Source: Flabesymbios commensalis (lineage: Eukaryota; Annelida; Polychaeta; Terebellida; Flabelligeridae). From it: a stretch of DNA of 64,000 nt. Shown in pieces: positions 1 to 11,461 of this stretch. The notes beneath the pieces are model-generated. The model did no database searches. It was given only the letters and a program-made list of their open reading frames with translations, and was not told the origin of the DNA. The stretch covers positions 83,572,662 to 83,636,661 of the forward strand of contig OZ024912.1 in NCBI GenBank assembly GCA_964017125.1, written 5' to 3'. Position 1 is the stretch's first letter. Each line of letters opens with the position of its first letter. The position numbers were made by a program, and so were the translations under genes.

Positions 1-229
1 ATGCTTTGTAAAATTAAAACTTTTATTTTATAGCAGTCAGAATGATTTTCAATATAGACAAATCCCGTGATTCCAATCTGGGGACGAAATTTGAGAAAAC
101 ACCCCACACCCCAGGTGCTTGAACAAACAGCAAACCCCCAGCTAAACCCCGTGGTAACCCCCAGGCTGCCCCGCGGTGGGGTGGGTCGGGGAATACATTG
201 ACTGCTGCTTAAGTTACTTACGTGGCGCA

Positions 230-370
230 ATAGCACAATAGTGCGTATATATACTGCCACGTAATATACTGATACAGATACCTCGTGTTGAGAGCCACCT
301 GGTGAATGCATGGTAAACCATCAGATGTTGATAACTTCCGCTGTCCTCTGTAGTCAGTTTCTCAGCGAAC
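230..370 (+). promoter_or_regulatory. Putative ATP5ME promoter and 5' leader
   Basis: The sequence directly upstream of the exon 1 start must hold the 5' leader and core promoter. No convincing TATA box is placed here. This is assigned by position only. Confidence 0.35.
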
Positions 371-415
371 ATGGCGACCTTAGGAGCTCCTCGAGCCGTT
401 TCTCCATTTATTCGT
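371..415 (+). CDS. ATP5ME: ATP5ME exon 1 (coding part)
   Basis: ATG in context aacATGGCG encodes 15 residues ending SPFIR. Donor GTAAGA follows at 416, phase 0. The 5' untranslated sequence lies just upstream. Confidence 0.85.
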
Positions 416-3400
416 GTAAGAAAAGACGAAATAATCTATCAAATCTAGACTAGACTACACGATTTTATAAAAATGATGTGCAATATCATAATGTGCACTA
501 AAATTAACTCGTCGGCGTCGAATAGTGATAACAATTGAATGTCAAACATACCGGTGTCTTCGACACAAAAAAACTGGTTTTACTTTTTTGTATTCGATGT
601 TTTATGGTCTCACCACCCCAAATGCCAGTCCCATTGAAACACATGTAAACTGCCTCAATTCCGCAGGCCGATTTCACCATTTTTCACCCTATTAGATATT
701 TAGTGTGACATATCAGGATAAAGCTTGAGATGTCCTTGTTCGAAAACAGGCCCGCTATGGGTATGGTTACCAGACAGATTTTGAGCTACGCCCCCTAGAG
801 TGTAAAAAAGTCAATACTGTTAAAATTGGGCTATAATCCGTGCTCTCTTTCACAGAACAGACACACATCATTTTAACCCACTGTATCCCTGCGAGGTTAT
901 CATGAAACAGTTATATATGATATCCTTGACAAAGAAGATAACGTGGGCTTATTAAATATTCACAAAATTATTACTTCTTTGTATTTTATTTTGTTTCAAT
1001 AGAGGTTGGAACAGCCGCATTAAAAATATTTTGTGTGATGATTCCATCATTAGTAGACACCTCCCTGGATTTCGGCTTATTTAGGGTGGTGAGACCATAT
1101 GTAGAGATATAATTTTCTTTGATTATTTTATTTCGGCCTGGTATGATGCTTGAAGATGTTGTGAAGAATATAGTTTTTGAATTAGGCAAATATATTGAAA
1201 ACTGTTGCCCTCGGAGCCCTTTGAATAATTATTGATATCATGAAAATCAGCCTGGTTTCCTTGAAAGTCGCATTGAATAAAACAGTTAAATGAAGTGGCT
1301 ATTCCCGCCTCTATTTCGTCACACAAAGTCGTCATGGTTTCCTTGTATTTCGAAAATTGTTGTTGAAATATGCCACACATATTAGAATGGACTGCTATTA
1401 GTAGCATCCATACTTAAATTCACTATTTTTTATTTTTATTTGGGCCCATATGACAATCAAACTACCAACCAGGCATTTCATCTATGACTTATATCACCAA
1501 AACACGGCCTCTTCTGGTCTTTTCTAGACATGGTTATCACATTTATTCACCAATTATATACTTTCTAATCAAAACTATTACACTTAGATTGTTACAGCGA
1601 TAGTAAAACTCAATAAAATATAGATATCAAGCTGCAGATTTTTTATCAAGCAGCTGGAATATGTCAAGAAAGGACCAGAACATGCAAACCCCTTGTGTCT
1701 ACTGATGGTCTCACCACCCCAAATGCCAGTCCCATTGAAACACATGTAAACTGCCTCAATTCCGCAGGCCGATTTCACCATTTTTCACCCTATTAGATAT
1801 TTAGTGTGACATATCAGGATAAAGCTTGAGATGTCCTTGTTCGAAAACAGGCCCGCTATGGGTATGGTTACCAGACAGATTTTGAGCTACGCCCCCTAGA
1901 GTGTAAAAAAGTCAATACTGTTAAAATTGGGCTATAATCCGTGCTCTCTTTCACAGAACAGACACACATCATTTTAACCCACTGTATCCCTGCGAGGTTA
2001 TCATGAAACAGTTATATATGATATCCTTGACAAAGAAGATAACGTGGGCTTATTAAATATTCACAAAATTATTACTTCTTTGTATTTTATTTTGTTTCAA
2101 TAGAGGTTGGAACAGCCGCATTAAAAATATTTTGTGTGATGATTCCATCATTAGTAGACACCTCCCTGGATTTCGGCTTATTTAGGGTGGTGAGACCTTA
2201 TCGCCCAGACACGCCAGACTGGCCAGAGGCACAGCTTGATGGAACGGCGACAGTCTGTTTCACCAGTGTAGGCTAATGTCTATGACAGAATTATCTTGAC
2301 GACTTGTGCGCATGCTTTTCGTGCGATTTCTCCGTCAATAATCAACCGATTTTTATGAAATTTTGTAGCCTAACTGTTAACTTACAGGACATTTCCAAGG
2401 ACCAAGTCATGAATTACGACGTCCCTCTAAATCTAATCTATAATTTATAATAAACCCATTAAATTTGTATTACACTTTACAGGGCTCGAAATAGTGTCAT
2501 TCCTCCAGTCCTGTAACAGTTACTGCAAAAAAATGTTCAGGAATGGCAACATTTGTTATTACTATATAACTAAGTGTGGTGGAGGGTATTTTCCCGCAGG
2601 GGGTATTTTCGCGCACCTCGTTTGTTTTTTGCCCTAGTTCTTAAAGGGTTTTGTAATTTTTATCTTGTTTTGATTTCTGGTCGTTGACTGGTGTCTTAAT
2701 GCAGCGTATATAAAAATCGCGTCATTTCGCGGCAAACTTTTTTTTACATCCGCCATTAAAATAGTTCCTTTTTATTTTAAGTCCCAGAAAATGCCGATTT
2801 TTTTGGCTTCTAAAACTCAAAATCAGTAAAATATAATTTTTTTATAATTTTTTTGCAAGTTGTTGTATCAGGTTGAAATAAAAACAGACATGTGATGTGC
2901 TGGGAAGAATCCCAAATCTATTTGGAAACAAACTAAATGAAAAATATATGCAACATGGGTTTCCACGCTGTTACACAATGCGGTGCGCGAAAATACCCTC
3001 AACTGCGCGAAAACTTCCCTAGAAACATAGGAGATTGAAATAATCTATGCTACCTATTCCCAATTGACCCGGATGTATATTTTTATCAAACCGGAAGTGG
3101 CTCGGACATACCAATCACAATACGACCCACAATATTTATACGCGTCCATTCTGTGCACGCTGTGGGCTGTATTCGCTTAGGTGCGGGAAAACTACCGCCA
3201 CCACCCTAGGCTAGCCATTCCGATGAACTTGCAAATTTAAGGGTCCAAATTTAAGACCCCAAAAAGCACAGTTACCTGTTTCCGTTGCTAGATGTATTAT
3301 ATAGACAAGTTGGGAATCTCACATTTTGGACAGTGATGTGTACCGAACACCCTCATGGCGGACAGTAATCATTATAGTGTAGAGGGATTCTCCATTTACC

Positions 3401-6400
3401 CCCAAAACATTTTCCAAGCCCCTATTTGCTGAATCAACCCGGGCCCCAAAAGAAAACCCTTTTCCCCAGGGGAACTTTTCCCCAGAGGGAAATCAATAAT
3501 TTAAATGTTTAAAGATTCTAGAATATTTCCCTTATATACTAATCCCACATTAGGCCCACTTACAGTCACTTAGATATGGTAGGTGGGCCTAAGGCTAAAG
3601 TGGGATTAGTACTAATCCCACCTTAAGCCCACCTGCCATATATAAGTGACTGTAGATGGGCCTATTCTTTTTACCCTTTAATTACCATAAAACACATTCT
3701 TTTAAAACTGTCCAATAACCCCAAAAAATTATTTGCTGATTATTCCCGGGCCCCCAAAAAAACCCCTTTTTCCAAGGGGATCTTTTCCCCAGAGGGAAAG
3801 CAATAATGTAAATGTTTAAAGATTGTAGAATAATTACTATATATACTAATCCCACTTTAAGCCCACCTGCAGTCACTTAGATATGGCAGGTGGGTCTAAA
3901 GTGGGACTAGTACTAATCCCACTTTAGGCCCACCTACCATATATATGTGACATCATTAAATGGGCCTATTTTTAACCTTTTAATTACCATAAAACTAATT
4001 CTTTTAAGATTGTCCATTTACCCCCAAAACATTATCCAAGCCCCTATTTGCTGATTATTCCCGGGCCCCCAAAAAAAACCCTTTTCCCCAGGGGAACTTT
4101 TCCCCAGGGGAACTTTTCCCCAGAGGGAAATCAATAATTGAAATATTTAAAGATTCTAGAATATTTCCCTTATATACTAATCCCACTTTAGGCCCACTGA
4201 CAGTCACTTAGATATGGTAGGTGGGCCTAAAGTGGGATTACCAATCCCAATTTAGGCTCACCTGCCATATTTAAGTGATTGTAAGTGGGCCTATTCTTTT
4301 CCACCCTTCAATTACCAGAATATTTATTATTTGAAAATTGTGCATTAAATATATAATTGATGAGAAGGTCTATAATTGTTAACCCTTTAGTATTTTTTTA
4401 AAATAGAATATGTTTATTTTATAACCTAATGATGGAATATCATAGATAATTTTATTATTCATATACTCCTATCCCAGTGTTCAGCACAGACAAAAAATAG
4501 GTGGGGACATTTGTCTCACTACCCTGGAAAAAAAGGAGACATTTGACCTCTTAAGTGCGTAATTGCCGCCCAGTGTTCAGCACAGCCAAGAAATAGGTGG
4601 GGACATTTGTCTCACTAAAATGGAAAAAAAGGAGACATTTGACCTCTAAGTGCGTAATTGACGCAATATCGCGGCCTGTGCTGAACACTGCTATCCATCA
4701 TTTAGTACATTAAATTTGTCGACATAAAGATTTCCTTACAAAATGACGGGCCTAAAACTGATTGACGGCACAGGCCTACTGGGTAATGGATGAGTTAATC
4801 TTAAATGACATGCTACAACTCATACAGCTGGACGACTCAAGACAGGTGCTGAATATTCACATAACCCTTTCAGCATTTCATACTTCTCACGGTCCAATGA
4901 TGTATAAGCCGGAAGTGGGGGCTGGATGGAAGTGAGGCATCCTAAATTCACATATACGAGTACTAGTTAATATAAATAGACCCACTTCCATATAAAAACA
5001 CCACAGAGGTGGGTCTATAAGTTTAAGCCCAGGTGGGCCTAAAGTTACTTGCCACATGTAGTAGTTGATGGCAGCTCTTCAGAATCAGCTCGCGTGAGGT
5101 TTGGTGTGCCCCAGGGTACTGTTCTTGGACTCCTACTCTTTTTGACTTCTATTAATGACCTCCCTTCCACAGTCTCCTCGCAGGTTCGTCTGTTTGCAGA
5201 TGACTGCCTCCTGTATCGCCTGATAAAATGTCGAGCAGATCAGGAGCAGCTGCAAAGAGACCTATATCTGTGTTACAGGACTGGGCAGATCAATGGGGGA
5301 TGTGTTTCAACCCCTCGAAATGCTCGGTCTTGAGGGTGTCCAGGCCGAAATAAATAAACCTAAAATTTGAGTACACCCTCAAAGGCGAAACACTAGCGAA
5401 CGTCTCATCAACACCATATCTTGGTGTTTGCCTTAGCGAGACCCTGGAATGGGAGGCCCACCTTTACAAAATTACAAGTAAAGCAAATTCCACTCTGGGA
5501 TTCCTTCGGAGGAACCTGAAGGCATGTCCCCCTAAACTAAGGGAGACTGCCTATTTCTCCCTAGTCAGATCATCCTAAGAATACTCTTCAGCAGTTTGGG
5601 ACCCCTTTAGATAAAAAGATATTGATAAATTAGAAAAAATTCAAAGACCAGCAGCAAGATTTGTCACCCAAAATTATAGACAAACACACAGTGTGACATC
5701 TCTCATTCAGAACCTGGGCTGGACTGACTTGAAAACAATACGTAAAAATTCTAGACTTGTAAGCATGTTCAAAATTTTTAATAAGCTAGTCGAAATTCCT
5801 ATCAATGACTGTTTAATATCAACGGACAGAAGAACATGTGGTGGGCACGATCTAGTCCGCAATAACAGACTCTGTGTGCGATACAGAGTCTGTAATCATT
5901 GCCATTCGTAAAGTTGTGCCCCAAAAATACGGTGCGCATCCGATCGATTGCGCAATGAATTACTGCGTCATTGTTTGATCAATTATTTTTATATCATTCT
6001 GTAATGACAGATGTACATCTCATTAGAATAATGCCTTGACGTGGGGACTTAAAGTCCTGTCTATATAGGTGAATTTATCATCTAAATAGGGCTACCCTCA
6101 CATTTTTCATGAAAGTTTTCGTCTCTGCGTACACTGACCACCAGCATAGAAAACCACAGCTTTTGCTATGCTGTCAATCTCTGACGTTGAATTATGCTGT
6201 TCACGTCAAGCTCGGACTAGCACAATCAGGCCTATAAACATCTTGGAGCTAACACCACACTGGGACAAAATTCTTTTTGGCATCGAACTATCCCTGATTG
6301 AAATTCTCTTCCGGCAGCTGCCATAGAATCAAAAACTGTGGCAGCGTTCAAGAATCAGCTGTTTGACGAAGTCCACCAGCCCTCTCCCCCCTCCAGCCTG

Positions 6401-9400
6401 ATACTCCAAAAAGGAGGTGCTGCTGTAGTACCAATTCAAAGGTCGTCCTAGTACAAAGGTCCTTTTTGGCACTTCAGTTTCTACTCAGGAATGGCAGTTT
6501 TCTTGACTTGCCAGTCCTGTGGATTGGCATGCCGTCAATGTTTAATTCTACCCCTGGGTAAAATTAAAGTTTGTTTTTAGCCCTGAATTGTATTACATGC
6601 CAGATGGTCCAACTTTTTAGCTATAAAATATTTTATAAAAAATTCCACGGTAGTCAAATTGGTGAGGGTAGGATTTTACTGATTTTTATTTCTATATCTA
6701 GAGATTGAGAGATATCAGTCATGTTTGCTGGAAGTTTTCTAATTTTTTTTACACTGTAATTTAGAAAAAAATTGTAGATTGAAAATTGTTGTTTTTAGAA
6801 GTCCAGATTTTATTCATATCATAGCGTTTCTTCCGGGAATATCTTTTGGCAATACTTGTGGATGCCTTGTGATTATGCGCATTCTTTTACAATTAATTTC
6901 TGTGCTATCTAGATCTGTAGCAAAGCTGTTCAATTGAGCCTTTTACCTTTTTCAGTTTTGTCGGTGGTCCGGACTCCTGGTTGGCGTGGCTTATGGCTCC
7001 TGGAGATTAGGTAGGTGATTTAAATGTGCCCCTTCTGAACGCAGCGGGGAACAAATACCCAGCAAACGTGAGTCCTATGCTGAGTCAATGTTGGTCTATG
7101 GCGCTGGCCCAACATTTAACCAGCATTGGGTCTATGACTGGTGTTTGCTGCCCAGTTGGTATATATCTCTATCAACTCTTGTGGTGCTAATTTAAAAAAA
7201 ATTGTAGAACATATCATTTCAAGCTTGAATAAGCAATTTTAGCTTCAAATAAATGAAAGGTAACAACTATAGATTCATCGTGACAATAAAGAATAATAAC
7301 AGCTTGAACGGCTTGAAATGTAAAAGCTATTTTAGTTTTCCAAGCATCATTAAAATGTAATATGATTATACTTTATTTTGATAATATTCACCTTAAGAAT
7401 GAGAAAAAATTGAATGGTTGAATGGCCCTTTCTTAAAAGGAGGTGATAAGAGAATGTTAACCCTTTATGTCCCAAGCAGCACCTTGTTCAACATTATCAC
7501 TTTCACCCTTTCAACCCTGAATTCACCATTTTCATCTTCATCCACTACAAGCCGCGAATTGCTGTCGCAATTCTGGACACTGTAGTGGATGAAGATGACT
7601 TGAAGTGGGTGAGAAATTAAAGAATTGCCATGTATTGGTAAAACAATTGCATGGAAATTTTCATTCTCAAAATCCTTTGTTGTAGGAAAATCAAGTCTAC
7701 TTTCAGGGATATAAAATGATGCTTTAATGCATCGTGAGGGTTCAAAGGGTTAATCTGTGTTCTGCTAAATTGTTTGTTTTTATTTTCATGCTGGAATTGC
7801 TAACGCAATGTCCAGCTACAAATGATGAAAAATATTTTCATTTATGAAGAATGGTCGCTTCCCAGATTGAATTATTTCAGAAACTGATCAACTTCCAAAA
7901 ATTATTTTCCAATTTTAGTGTCATTTAACCCTTTCAAGCCTGAATTTAGCATAGATATTTTCATCCACTACAAGCCGCAAATTGCTGTCGCGATTCTCAA
8001 CTTGTAGTGGATGAAGATGACTTGATGTGGTTTAAAAATTAATGAGAATTGCCCTGTATTGGTAAACCAGGTTCGGGGAAATTTCCATTGTAAAATTCCA
8101 AGTTGTAGGAAAATTAAGTCTGTTTTCAGGGATGTGAAATGATGTTTTAATGCATTAAAGGTTAACTTGGTTTTGAACTAGCTTGTCTATATACAGACAT
8201 TGTACTACAAGGGTTAAAAACATCTTTTCATTGTGGTATTTGTCTCAAAGCAGTAAAATTAACAAACACCAAATGCATCTGATTTGATGAATCTGATCAT
8301 TTTTACCCAGTTGTAGTTGTGAATCGCGTTAACGAGACACAACTACTAGTGAGTGAAAATTTAAGCCCTCACGATGCATTAAAGCGTCATTTTAAATTCC
8401 TGTATTTTTCTAAGAACTAAAGGTTTATAATGAAATTTTCTGTGAAACCGGTTTACCAATTCATTGCAATTTTCTTTAATTTTTCACTAATTTTAAGTCG
8501 TCTTCATCCACTATAAACCGAGAATTGCGACAGCAATTCGCGGCTTGTAGTGGATTAAGATGACAATGGTAAATTCAGGCTTGAAAGGGTTTTAAATAAG
8601 ATATCTAATTCTTGGTGATTAGAAAGCGGAATGATCAGTTGAGGTGGATTATTATGACGCTCATGTTTACAGGCCATTTAACCAAAAAGGAGGTGGGAAT
8701 CCAAGAACATGAAAACGCCATAAGAGCCAGAATTAAGGAAAAGAAAGCAGTGGCAACAGCAGCAGCATCTAAGTGTGAGTGTATTAACCCTTTAACTTCT
8801 ATCCTGCTTAGTGAATTAATTTAAATTTTCACTCACTTGAAGTTGCGTCTCGCTAGTGCGACCCACAACTTCGAGTGGGTGAAAATTACTAAAATTTGTT
8901 CAATTTGGGACTAAACATTTGCAAGTCAAGACGTAAATGCTTAACAGATTATCCGAGTTCAAAATTCAGCTAATTTGCATGTCCAAGATGGCCGTCATTG
9001 GCTAATTTGCATATCAAAGATGGATGTAAATGCTCAGCTCTCAGGTCAACAATATTCATCTGATCTTCGCTAATTTTTTCTGAACACCCTCTGATACATT
9101 ATCTTGTTTGAGTTCGAAAATCAGCTAATTTGCACATTCAGGATGGCGCGCCAGGCTCTTCCTTACGAAAATGGACACTCTCCAGTCCCCGATATTTATC
9201 CAATTTTCCCAATTTTTTTCTGAACACTGATGGATTGCCCTGGTTGAGTTTGACAGCTAATTTTGTATATCCAAGATGGCCTCCATGGCACTTCTGTTAC
9301 ACAGACCCATCGTTATGTGCATTAGCAAAAAAACTTTTAATTGTCGAAGGTGGAGACTTACATATTCGCTATGCAAATGTAACATCTAGTTTAATTTAAA

Positions 9401-10572
9401 GGTTAAAAAGCAGGGTTGTTTCAATGTTGGCCCACCATCTAAGACTAAGATGCTGCTCCAACACTAAACCAAAATTGGTTTGACGCCTTGTGTCTGAAGA
9501 ATTAGTGAAAAATTAGTTTATCAAATTGACAGTAGATCCTACTTTCATCCTACTTGTTCATGGAGATTTTTAACTCCTTTTTTTGGTGTCATGCTCTGCT
9601 TTTTTCCTACTTTTCATCTACATGTATTTCAATTTAAATTTACTGCTGGCTCGCCATCTTTGATGATGGCCGAATATTAAATCAACATTAGATGCCTGCA
9701 TATTATATTCATCATTGATGCAAGCCATCAGTGTGTGCTAGCTCTCCTTTGATATAACAACCTTAGATCATGTTTTATAAAGTTTTGGTATTTTTGGTTT
9801 AGTTTCCGGTGAGAATACTTGCTGTATCATTTCACAGGAATGTTTGTTGACATTGAAGCACTGCATTTGATGAGCATTGTGCATCGATACGACAACACAT
9901 TTCGTGTGTGAAAATTATTGAGTATCTATTCAATTAAAGAACAAATGCTTAAAGGGACATGCCCAGGGCTAAAATCATCAAAAAATCGGTGACTAGAACT
10001 GCAAAAGTTTTTGAATTTTTCTGCTGCGCATTCACCAGTTAGGCTATCTCTATATCTAGCCAACTGATAAGTGCGCAGTACAAAAAATAAGAAATTTTGC
10101 AGTTGGACATGTTTACATCATATGGTCACATTAAGAAGCCAAAATAATGTCCCTTAAACACATTTCTCTGGATATAATCGGCTGGTATTACAAAATTGTA
10201 TAAGATATTTGAACGAGTTAGTGAAACTAGCACACCACTTAGAAGCCAACATCAACTGCTCAATCTAATGAATTTTTATCCAGAAATATTTCAATAATAA
10301 AAACGAACTTTTAGCAACTTAATTTTCACTATCACCTCGTTATAAATAATGTAGACTCTCTATAAGATATGTGGATTATGGTCACGTCATTTTTTGCTTT
10401 TAATATGTAAGTTTACTGAAAAAAGTTTACATCATATTTTTTGCATTAATATAAAGATATTTGAAGTAATAAATGTTGCAAATAAGATTCTATTTAATGA
10501 TAATTGTCTTTTGTTTGTTTTGCAGTGGAAATGGAAGCGTTAGGAAAGGAATGTGGTGTTGTAGCCAAGTGA
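371..10572 (+). CDS. ATP5ME: ATP synthase subunit e, mitochondrial (4 exons)
   Basis: Exons 371-415, 6956-7010, 8673-8774 and 10526-10572 join in frame (phases 0, 1, 1) into 82 residues ending in TGA. The protein opens MATLGAPRAVSPFIR, continues with the hydrophobic segment GLLVGVAYGSWRL (about residues 20-33), and then a charged helix rich in K, E and A. Vertebrate subunit e has the same layout: VSPLIK near the N-terminus, LGVAYG in the single membrane helix, then a charged coiled-coil tail. The family is about 70 residues, so this one is slightly long. Subunit e sits in the inner mitochondrial membrane in the Fo part and stabilises ATP synthase dimers. The start is chosen because aacATGGCG is a good initiation context and the donor follows directly. 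Identification is from remembered family sequence, not a search. Introns 1-3 (6.5, 1.7 and 1.8 kb) are full of repeats. Confidence 0.9.
605..1097. mobile_element. 493 bp MITE with TGGTCTCACCACCC ends, copy 1
   Basis: Terminal inverted repeats TGGTCTCACCACCC and GGGTGGTGAGACCA are flanked by TA on both sides (603-604 and 1098-1099), as for a Tc1/mariner-type target. No transposase is encoded. The copy at 1706-2198 looks essentially identical. Confidence 0.75.
1098..1705. other. Unexplained spacer between the two 493 bp MITEs
   Basis: This AT-rich 608 bp stretch carries a 94-codon open frame on the - strand (1407-1123) with no recognisable similarity. There is no clear splice context, and I see no gene here. 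Confidence 0.4.
1706..2198. mobile_element. 493 bp MITE, copy 2
   Basis: Same orientation, length and sequence as copy 1. The last base of the right terminus differs, and the left flank is GA rather than TA, so the target duplication is imperfect. Confidence 0.7.
2575..3205. mobile_element. MITE with GTGGTGG...TTTTCCCGCA inverted ends
   Basis: The left end GTGGTGGAGGGTATTTTCCC pairs with the inverted right end GTGGTGGCGGTAGTTTTCCC. Inner inverted motifs GGGTATTTTCGCGCAC and GTGCGCGAAAATACCC repeat the symmetry. About 630 bp, non-coding, within ATP5ME intron 1. Confidence 0.6.
3390..4325. repeat. Three tandem units of a hairpin-bearing 306-314 bp repeat
   Basis: TTGCTGA markers at about 3426, 3732 and 4046 set the period. 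Each unit holds a GGGCCCC/CCCCAGGGGA block and a large inverted repeat built from ACTAATCCCACTTTAGGCCC and its complement. Confidence 0.75.
4475..4690. mobile_element. hAT-like MITE with duplicated left half
   Basis: Termini CAGTGTTCAGCACAG (4475) and CTGTGCTGAACACTG (ending 4690) are perfect 15 bp inverted repeats of CAGTG type. The left end and about 95 bp are repeated in tandem (4475 and 4571). Confidence 0.7.
5043..6560 (+). mobile_element. Degraded LINE, reverse transcriptase and 3' part
   Basis: Reverse-transcriptase motifs read GVPQGTVLG and then FADDC (the FxDD catalytic box) at 5100-5210. The frame then shifts, and later pieces appear in other frames: a thumb-like region (5693-5830) and a C-terminal segment with WNSLPAAAIES near 6295-6330. 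The layout fits the Jockey/CR1 group. Several frameshifts and an inserted block at about 5853-6225 show it is dead. The 5' half is absent. Confidence 0.8.
5853..6225. repeat. Non-LINE block interrupting the LINE
   Basis: LINE coding similarity stops at about 5853 and resumes near 6225. The block opens with a small hairpin made of AGACTCTGTGTG and ACAGAGTCTG. Its family is not recognised. Confidence 0.45.
6956..7010 (+). CDS. ATP5ME: ATP5ME exon 2 (membrane helix)
   Basis: Acceptor CTTTTTCAG ends at 6955 and donor GTAGGT starts at 7011. It encodes FCRWSGLLVGVAYGSWRL, which contains the family's GVAYG stretch. It ends in phase 1. Confidence 0.9.
7058..7150. mobile_element. Family E foldback MITE
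   Basis: It opens CCCAGCAAACGTGAG and closes with the inverse GGTGTTTGCTG, with CAATGTTGG-type arms around GGCGCTGG. It begins 48 bp past ATP5ME exon 2. Confidence 0.7.
7505..7753 (+). mobile_element. Family B MITE
   Basis: It starts CCCTTTCAACCCTGAATT and ends AAAGGGTTAA. The internal hairpin is CTTCATCCACTACAAG against its inverse. ATP5ME intron 2. Confidence 0.75.
7925..8165 (+). mobile_element. Family B MITE
   Basis: It runs from TTAACCCTTTCAAGCC to TTAA. The hairpin matches the copy at 7505, and it has the same orientation. Confidence 0.75.
8295..8360. mobile_element. Family C hairpin fragment
   Basis: CCCAGTTGTAGTTGTG pairs with CACAACTACTAGTGAGTG around a GCGTTAACGAG loop. It abuts the next family B copy at TTAA. 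Confidence 0.55.
8361..8595 (-). mobile_element. Family B MITE, reverse orientation
   Basis: TTAAGCCCTCACGATGCATT at the left is the inverse of the family's 3' end, and CTTGAAAGGGTTTTAA closes it. This is the third family B copy within 1.1 kb. Confidence 0.75.
8673..8774 (+). CDS. ATP5ME: ATP5ME exon 3 (charged helix)
   Basis: Acceptor TTTACAG ends at 8672 and donor GTGAGT starts at 8775. It encodes 33 full codons of a K/E/A-rich segment including KKEVGIQEHENAIRARIKEK. A TTAA MITE begins only about 10 bases into the following intron. Confidence 0.87.
8784..8930 (+). mobile_element. Family C MITE next to a splice donor
   Basis: TTAACCCTTTAACTTC is followed by the hairpin CACTCACTTGAAGTTG with its inverse. 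It starts about 10 bp after the ATP5ME exon 3 donor. Confidence 0.65.
8940..9300 (+). repeat. Degenerate CAGCTAATTTGCATAT...AAGATGGC repeats
   Basis: The motif GCTAATTTGCA followed by AAGATGGC-like text recurs about four times at irregular spacing. No ends are defined. Confidence 0.5.
9301..9949. other. ATP5ME intron 3, no gene seen
   Basis: AT-rich sequence with a faint family E-like remnant near 9415-9485 (CAATGTTGGCCCACCATCT). Nothing else is recognisable. Confidence 0.5.
9950..10160. mobile_element. Family F palindromic MITE, short copy
   Basis: The left end AAAGGGACATGCCCAGG and right end AAGCCAAAATAATGTCCCTTAA are inverse. The internal arms AACTGCAAAAGTTTTT and TTTGCAGTTGGACATG match the full copy at 43208-43581, but the interior is deleted. 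Confidence 0.65.
10526..10572 (+). CDS. ATP5ME: ATP5ME exon 4 (C-terminus)
   Basis: Acceptor TTTTGCAG ends at 10525. The split codon T|TG gives Leu, then EMEALGKECGVVAK and stop TGA at 10570-10572. Confidence 0.8.
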
Positions 10573-10679
10573 ACATTATTAAAACAGACATTTTATAATT
10601 ACTCTATGGACAGATGTGCAAGTTTCGTGACTGAACAAGAGATAAATATATACCTTGTGAACTGATGTTTTTCACCGCA

Positions 10680-10726
10680 AATAAATTATGGTTGCCATGT
10701 ATTTTGTTAATTGAGGAGACAATAAA
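10680..10726 (+). terminator. ATP5ME polyadenylation signals
   Basis: Two AATAAA hexamers, at 10680-10685 and 10721-10726, lie 108 and 149 bases past the stop codon. Cleavage is expected near 10740. Confidence 0.7.
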
Positions 10727-10740
10727 TCCATAGATTAAAA

Positions 10741-11461
10741 TGTGTTTTATTATGCTATAAAAAAAGTATAAGTGATAGGTGTCGTCCTATATTTGCTGAT
10801 AAATCTGGCTGATATGGAGATCAAATTTATACTTTAATTTGGGAGTGGTCGATTATCACTTTAAACTGTGATTACTGACGCGAATGGATGAAAAATATGT
10901 AGGATTAATTGAGAAGTTAAAAATAGTTTACATATTCTCAAACCTTTAACAACTATAATTGTTTGAAATCCCTTTAATTACGGTAGCCAAGCAATCCAGT
11001 TATTTGTGAAGAAATATGAAGGGTGAGAAGCCTACTTCTACATATGAATATCCGTCTGTAAAGTTTATAAAATGTAATATTGTTCACTACACGCTCTGCC
11101 TCCAAGGATTACTTTGTCTTTTCAATATAACAACACTTTTTAGTTTTAAATTAGTAAATAAATATAGGAAATTGTTGGTCAAGGCATCGAGACACTAACT
11201 TCGAGTGGGTGAAAATTTAAAATCAAATAATAGCTTAATCGATGTGTAGAAGGTTCACACAGGCAGAAGGAAACTGGACATTTAATTGCTACCAAGCAAT
11301 CTATTTTACTACAAGCGACACAATCAGGCTAAAATCATGAAAAAATCAATAATTTATTTTGGCTTTTTAGTATGAAATTACTAATTCTTTAGATATGCAA
11401 AATTATCCTCTGTTGCATCGTGAGTGTTCGGAGACTTAAGTATGTGAATTCTACAAATAAT
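10741..11461. other. Intergenic, AT-rich, no gene seen
   Basis: Only a half family C hairpin (ACTTCGAGTGGGTGAAAATT near 11196-11218) is recognisable. Confidence 0.5.

Noticed and set aside
1123-1407. 94-residue reverse frame between the two MITEs as an exon
   Set aside because: No similarity recognised and no convincing acceptor/donor pair.
605-2198. Paired 493 bp direct repeats as the terminal repeats of a small LTR element
   Set aside because: Ends are 14 bp inverted repeats with TA flanks, there is no primer-binding or polypurine signal, and the outer flanks do not match. Two MITEs explain it better.
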